Positions 41,170 to 44,170 of a stretch of DNA of 44,170 nt are shown one piece after another. This DNA is from Chitinispirillales bacterium ANBcel5 (GTDB lineage: Bacteria > Fibrobacterota > Chitinivibrionia > Chitinivibrionales > Chitinispirillaceae). The DNA lies in assembly GCA_029688955.1 (NCBI GenBank), contig JARUKZ010000033.1:1-44170 (forward strand). The letters are read 5' to 3'. The notes beneath the pieces were generated by a model. The model worked only from the letters and a program-made list of their open reading frames with translations, was not told the DNA's origin and made no database searches. A program made the translations under genes and the position numbers. The first letter of the stretch is position 1. Each line of letters opens with the position of its first letter.

Positions 41170-42648
41170 ATGAAAAGCAGTAGAAAAGGAATTGGCATAG
41201 CACACCTGGGCCGCACCGAGTTATACAGTGCACTGGCATTACTATTCCTTGCGGCATATCAGGAGCATTTCCGGGTAATCGTTTCTACCTGGAATGAAGG
41301 GGGGAAGTGGCAGTATCTGGTTATCCCTTTTGTGGTGGTGATGGCTTTTTCTGCCATAAAGAGGGCCAGGGGTACCGTTAGGGCAGGGTCAAAAAAGGTG
41401 GCGCTGATAGTCACCGCTGCAGGACTTTTCCTTACGCTGCTTTCACGTCTTACTCTCATTACCCTGTTAATAGAGCTTGCACCCTTTTTTATGCTCGCTG
41501 CGCTACTCTTTCTCCTTGAAGGGAAAAGGAGGATGAAGTTTTTGCTCTGGCCCATTGGCTATTGTGTTCTTATTATAGTCATCGCGCCTGCGGTTTTGCC
41601 CTACCTTCAAGCACCGCTTCAGAGAATAGGGGCAGTTACTGCCCAAGCAGCTTTAATGATTTCAGGTTTGCAGGTACAACGGTTTGGCAATGAACTCCAT
41701 CTGCCTTTAATTATTCTTGATGTAAACCCATGGTGTTCGGGGATCAATCAATTACTTTCTATCCTCGCCTTTTCATTACCATTTGCATTTCTGAAACTAC
41801 AAAAGTTAAACACACGGTTACTACTTATAGCGGTATCGGTGGTTATATCGGTTGTGTTAAACACTATTCGCATAATCATCCTTGGATTCTGGAACTACGG
41901 TGCTGTAAGGGAGCATGTACATGGCCCGGGAGATCTGTTTCTTGCTCCCATTATCTATCCGGCAGCTATTGTCCTGTTATTCCTTTCGGCAAAGCTGATA
42001 CAAAAGTTTGATAAAAATGAAAACGAAAGTTTCAATGATGTTATACCTGCAAATAATTACGGTGGTACCAAAAGGATCACTGTTGCCGCGTTTATTCTTT
42101 GTGTCGCACTGGTACTCTCATTCATTGGGGCTTCAGATGATTTCCAAAAGCCAAGCCATTTGATTTTAAAGGATGATATGCTTTACTGGAATGAATTGCC
42201 GTTAACATTATCGCACCGAGATGATACGAGTGGTTATGGTTATGTGCAGTTTGATTACGGAGATTCATCAGGTTTGGCACTGATTTATCAGTTTTTCCCT
42301 TCCCAAACTTTTTTTAACAGGATAGAAACCGATCTTTCAACTTCCATTCATATTGTGCCTTCATCACATACTATCGGTTTGTCTGATGGTCGGGAGGTGA
42401 CGGTGAGTATGGTAGAGTACACTGAAGGGGATTCAAGTGTGCTAATAATGTATTGGTTTAAAAGCGGTGAGATGATAAGTGGAAAACCAGCGGCATTCAG
42501 GAACAGTATTTTTACAAGAATGGTTACTGAGAGAAAAAACAGTGCTTCACTTATACAGGTTAGGGCCAAAACATCCTCATCACTGGAGCAGAAACTGCTG
42601 CTAAAGAATCGAATGAGTGAATTTATACGAGAGAATTTGGGTGGGTAG
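41170..42648 (+). CDS. Exosortase fused to an EpsI-like C-terminal domain
   Basis: A 492-aa polytopic inner-membrane transpeptidase-like enzyme that should cleave PEP-CTERM signals. About eight helices cover residues 15-290. The catalytic residues are visible: C189 (NPWCSGIN), R234 (LNTIRI) and H251 (VHGPGD). After a ninth helix (about 300-320) an extracytoplasmic domain of ~170 residues follows (from about 325), consistent with EpsI-type domains fused to exosortases. I start at ATG 41170 (MKSSRKGIGIAH) with GGAAG about 6 nt upstream, not at the end of the open frame at 40963, which would overlap the divergent gene. Its probable substrate is the PEP-CTERM protein at 26174. No exopolysaccharide genes are in view. 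Confidence 0.87.
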   Translation: MKSSRKGIGIAHLGRTELYSALALLFLAAYQEHFRVIVSTWNEGGKWQYLVIPFVVVMAFSAIKRARGTVRAGSKKVALIVTAAGLFLTLLSRLTLITLLIELAPFFMLAALLFLLEGKRRMKFLLWPIGYCVLIIVIAPAVLPYLQAPLQRIGAVTAQAALMISGLQVQRFGNELHLPLIILDVNPWCSGINQLLSILAFSLPFAFLKLQKLNTRLLLIAVSVVISVVLNTIRIIILGFWNYGAVREHVHGPGDLFLAPIIYPAAIVLLFLSAKLIQKFDKNENESFNDVIPANNYGGTKRITVAAFILCVALVLSFIGASDDFQKPSHLILKDDMLYWNELPLTLSHRDDTSGYGYVQFDYGDSSGLALIYQFFPSQTFFNRIETDLSTSIHIVPSSHTIGLSDGREVTVSMVEYTEGDSSVLIMYWFKSGEMISGKPAAFRNSIFTRMVTERKNSASLIQVRAKTSSSLEQKLLLKNRMSEFIRENLGG

Positions 42649-42795
42649 TGGATGTTCACTTAAGAGGTTGATAAGACAGTGGGGGGGTGTGGCTCGGGAT
42701 CATATATACATTTTTCAGTACAAATTCAGCTTTTCTATTCGTAGTATTGTATTTTACCACGTACATCAAATGATCACAAGGTGGGAAGGAATTCT

Positions 42796-43623
42796 TTGAA
42801 ACGAAGGCGTTTTTTAGTCCTAAAGGTAGTAGTGCTTCTTCTTTTCTTGGCTGGAATCTACTCTTTAATTGAGCCCTATTGGTACCAGGAGAAGACGGTA
42901 GTGGTGCAAAACCAATCTATTCCTCAGGCTTTTGATGGTTTCAGGATCGTTTTTCTGGCAGATATACATTTTAACCGCTTTTTCACTCAGGAACGACTTC
43001 AGGGCATTGTAAATCGGGTTAACGCCCTGGACCCCGACTTGATTTTGCTGGGAGGTGATTATGCCGAAGGGGATCCCAAATATATTGACCTTTGTTTTGA
43101 GGTGCTTGCAGATTTAGAGGCTCCCTACGGGGTGTATGGGGTACTGGGTAATCACGAGCACTGGCTGGGGGCTGAGAAGAGCATACAAGCTATGGACGAA
43201 GCCGGTATACTATCCATCGACAACAACTCTTTTTGGATAGAGAAGGATGGTGAGAGGATAAAGGTAGGTGGAGTGGGTGATCTTTGTGAAGATGTACAAA
43301 AGCTTGAAAAAACTACCGGTGATGTAACAGAGGAGGATTTTGTGATTCTCGTTTCGCACAGCCCCGATTATGCCGAAATTATGGATAGGAGTAAAGTTGA
43401 TCTGATGTTTGCAGGTCATACTCACGGAGGACAGATTACACTCTTTGGGCTTTATGCACCGAAGATACCATCCGATTATGGCCAAAAGTACAGAACCGGT
43501 GTGGTTACCCACGACGATCTGAAAGTGATCGTGTCAAACGGTATCGGTACAAACACCCTGCCAGTGCGCTTCTTTGCACGTCCGCAGATTAATGTGGCGA
43601 TTTTAGACGCAATGCAGAGATAG
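42796..43623 (+). CDS. Membrane-anchored metallophosphoesterase (YkuE-like)
   Basis: A 275-aa calcineurin-type phosphoesterase with an N-terminal membrane anchor (about 7-25). The metal motifs are complete: DIHFN, GGDYAEGD, GNHEHW, SHSP and GHTHGGQ. YkuE/LpxG-like members act on lipid or phospho-compounds at the membrane; the substrate is unknown. The TTG at 42796 has GGGAAGG 6-7 nt upstream and is preferred to the GTG at 42781. The gene may follow the exosortase in transcription but has a 147-nt gap. CGCAGATT-type repeats begin right at its stop. Confidence 0.9.
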   Translation: MKRRRFLVLKVVVLLLFLAGIYSLIEPYWYQEKTVVVQNQSIPQAFDGFRIVFLADIHFNRFFTQERLQGIVNRVNALDPDLILLGGDYAEGDPKYIDLCFEVLADLEAPYGVYGVLGNHEHWLGAEKSIQAMDEAGILSIDNNSFWIEKDGERIKVGGVGDLCEDVQKLEKTTGDVTEEDFVILVSHSPDYAEIMDRSKVDLMFAGHTHGGQITLFGLYAPKIPSDYGQKYRTGVVTHDDLKVIVSNGIGTNTLPVRFFARPQINVAILDAMQR

Positions 43624-43979
43624 AGAAAAGAAACGCAGATTGAGCGGATTGGGTGATTGCGCAGATTGGGAGAAATTTCTATCTGCGAAATCTTATAATC
43701 AGCGTACAACAAACTCCTCTATACATTTAATTATTGATTGTTACAAGGCACTCCCACTACATAAAAAAACAAATAGAGCAAATAAACGCTCCACATTTAC
43801 CACCAACTACAAATACCAGCCAAACTCCTGATGACCCCATGCGGTTAACCACTCTTCAGCGGCATTTTCTGCTTTCCTCTTTGACTCGGTTGCGCTACCG
43901 GTCTCCCTGATTTATACTTTTAATATCATCAGTATTTACACATTTGCGTATGGTTTGATGCTGGTGAAAAAAGGTAGAG
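43624..43979. other. Non-coding stretch after the metallophosphoesterase
   Basis: Starts with repeat-like CGCAGATTGAGCGGATTGG (43640-43680) and continues as AT-rich sequence. I see no gene with support. Confidence 0.5.
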
Positions 43980-44160
43980 TCGCAGATTAGGAAAAGGGTC
44001 AGAATCGCAGATTGGGCAGATTAGGAAAAAGGTCAGAATCGCAGATTGGCGCAGATTAGGAAAAAGGTCAGAATCGCAGATTGGCGCAGATTAATTGATT
44101 TCGCTGATTCAGGATTTCAGAATCTGCGCCATCCCTAAATCAGTTAAATCTGCGATCCTG
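43980..44160. repeat. CGCAGATT-type tandem repeat with inverted end copies
   Basis: About four direct units of ~35 bp containing CGCAGATTAGG, AAAAAGGTCAGAAT and CGCAGATTGGCG fill 43980-44096. The segment 44125-44160 holds inverted copies (AATCTGCGCC, AATCTGCGATCCTGACT), so the whole could fold back on itself. It differs in sequence from arrays A-C. Confidence 0.8.
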
Positions 44161-44170
44161 ACTTGGGTTT

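Noticed and set aside
1..44170. tRNA or rRNA genes
   Set aside because: I saw no cloverleaf-type T-loop and acceptor combinations and no rRNA-like sequence, though a dedicated search was not possible.

Overview
The window (about 43% G+C by eye) comes from a Gram-negative bacterium. It encodes an outer-membrane barrel, lipoproteins, a periplasmic HtrA protease and several secreted proteins. Three secreted proteins end in a C-terminal sorting-type domain with FDLRGR-like cores. Together with a GH74 xyloglucanase this suggests Fibrobacterota (Chitinispirillia-like). That is a guess from protein style; no rRNA or tRNA gene was seen.

Layout. 1-2234: the 5' end of a second Rpn-family nuclease gene, a GNAT acetyltransferase, a DUF3592 membrane protein and two unexplained G+C-rich blocks. 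2235-8461: secreted GH74-type glycosidase, outer-membrane barrel, dCache chemoreceptor. 8997-13501: an envelope/stress group of NmrA-like protein, holin-like membrane protein, triple-BON protein, HtrA-type protease (opposite strand), DUF2267 protein and a dolichol/phytol-kinase-like membrane protein. 14247-20000: a contact-toxin-like island, with a PAAR spike protein carrying a LysM, a translationally coupled 912-aa partner with membrane helices near its C-terminus, a convergent pair (small membrane protein plus LRR lipoprotein), and a decayed second copy of the 912-aa protein's tail. 20232-23645: SrkA-type kinase, RhlE-type helicase, REC-histidine kinase. 23826-31439: two secreted proteins with sorting domains, a PEP-CTERM protein behind a sigma-54-like promoter, and a TPM/nucleotidyltransferase/LemA operon. 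31557-36938: a 593-aa protein of unassigned function, a membrane spermidine-synthase-like protein and a complete Rpn-family gene. 37502-44170: endonuclease/exonuclease/phosphatase protein, DUF2945 protein, then a divergent TPR lipoprotein and exosortase (fused to an EpsI-like tail), and a metallophosphoesterase.

Two systems stand out. (1) The PAAR/LysM protein with its 912-aa partner, neighbouring membrane and lipoprotein genes and an orphan C-terminal remnant looks like an undescribed secreted toxin locus with candidate immunity genes; no secretion-apparatus gene is in the window. (2) An exosortase, a PrsT-like TPR lipoprotein and a PEP-CTERM substrate with a -24/-12 promoter make up a small protein-sorting set that coexists with the other C-terminal sorting domain.

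Three arrays of a related 49-54 bp purine-rich tandem repeat (25483-25760, 27062-27500, 37090-37550) each lie just 3' of a gene, with the purine-rich strand in the gene's sense direction. In one case the array supplies the last codons of the gene. A different CGCAGATT repeat follows the metallophosphoesterase gene in the same way.
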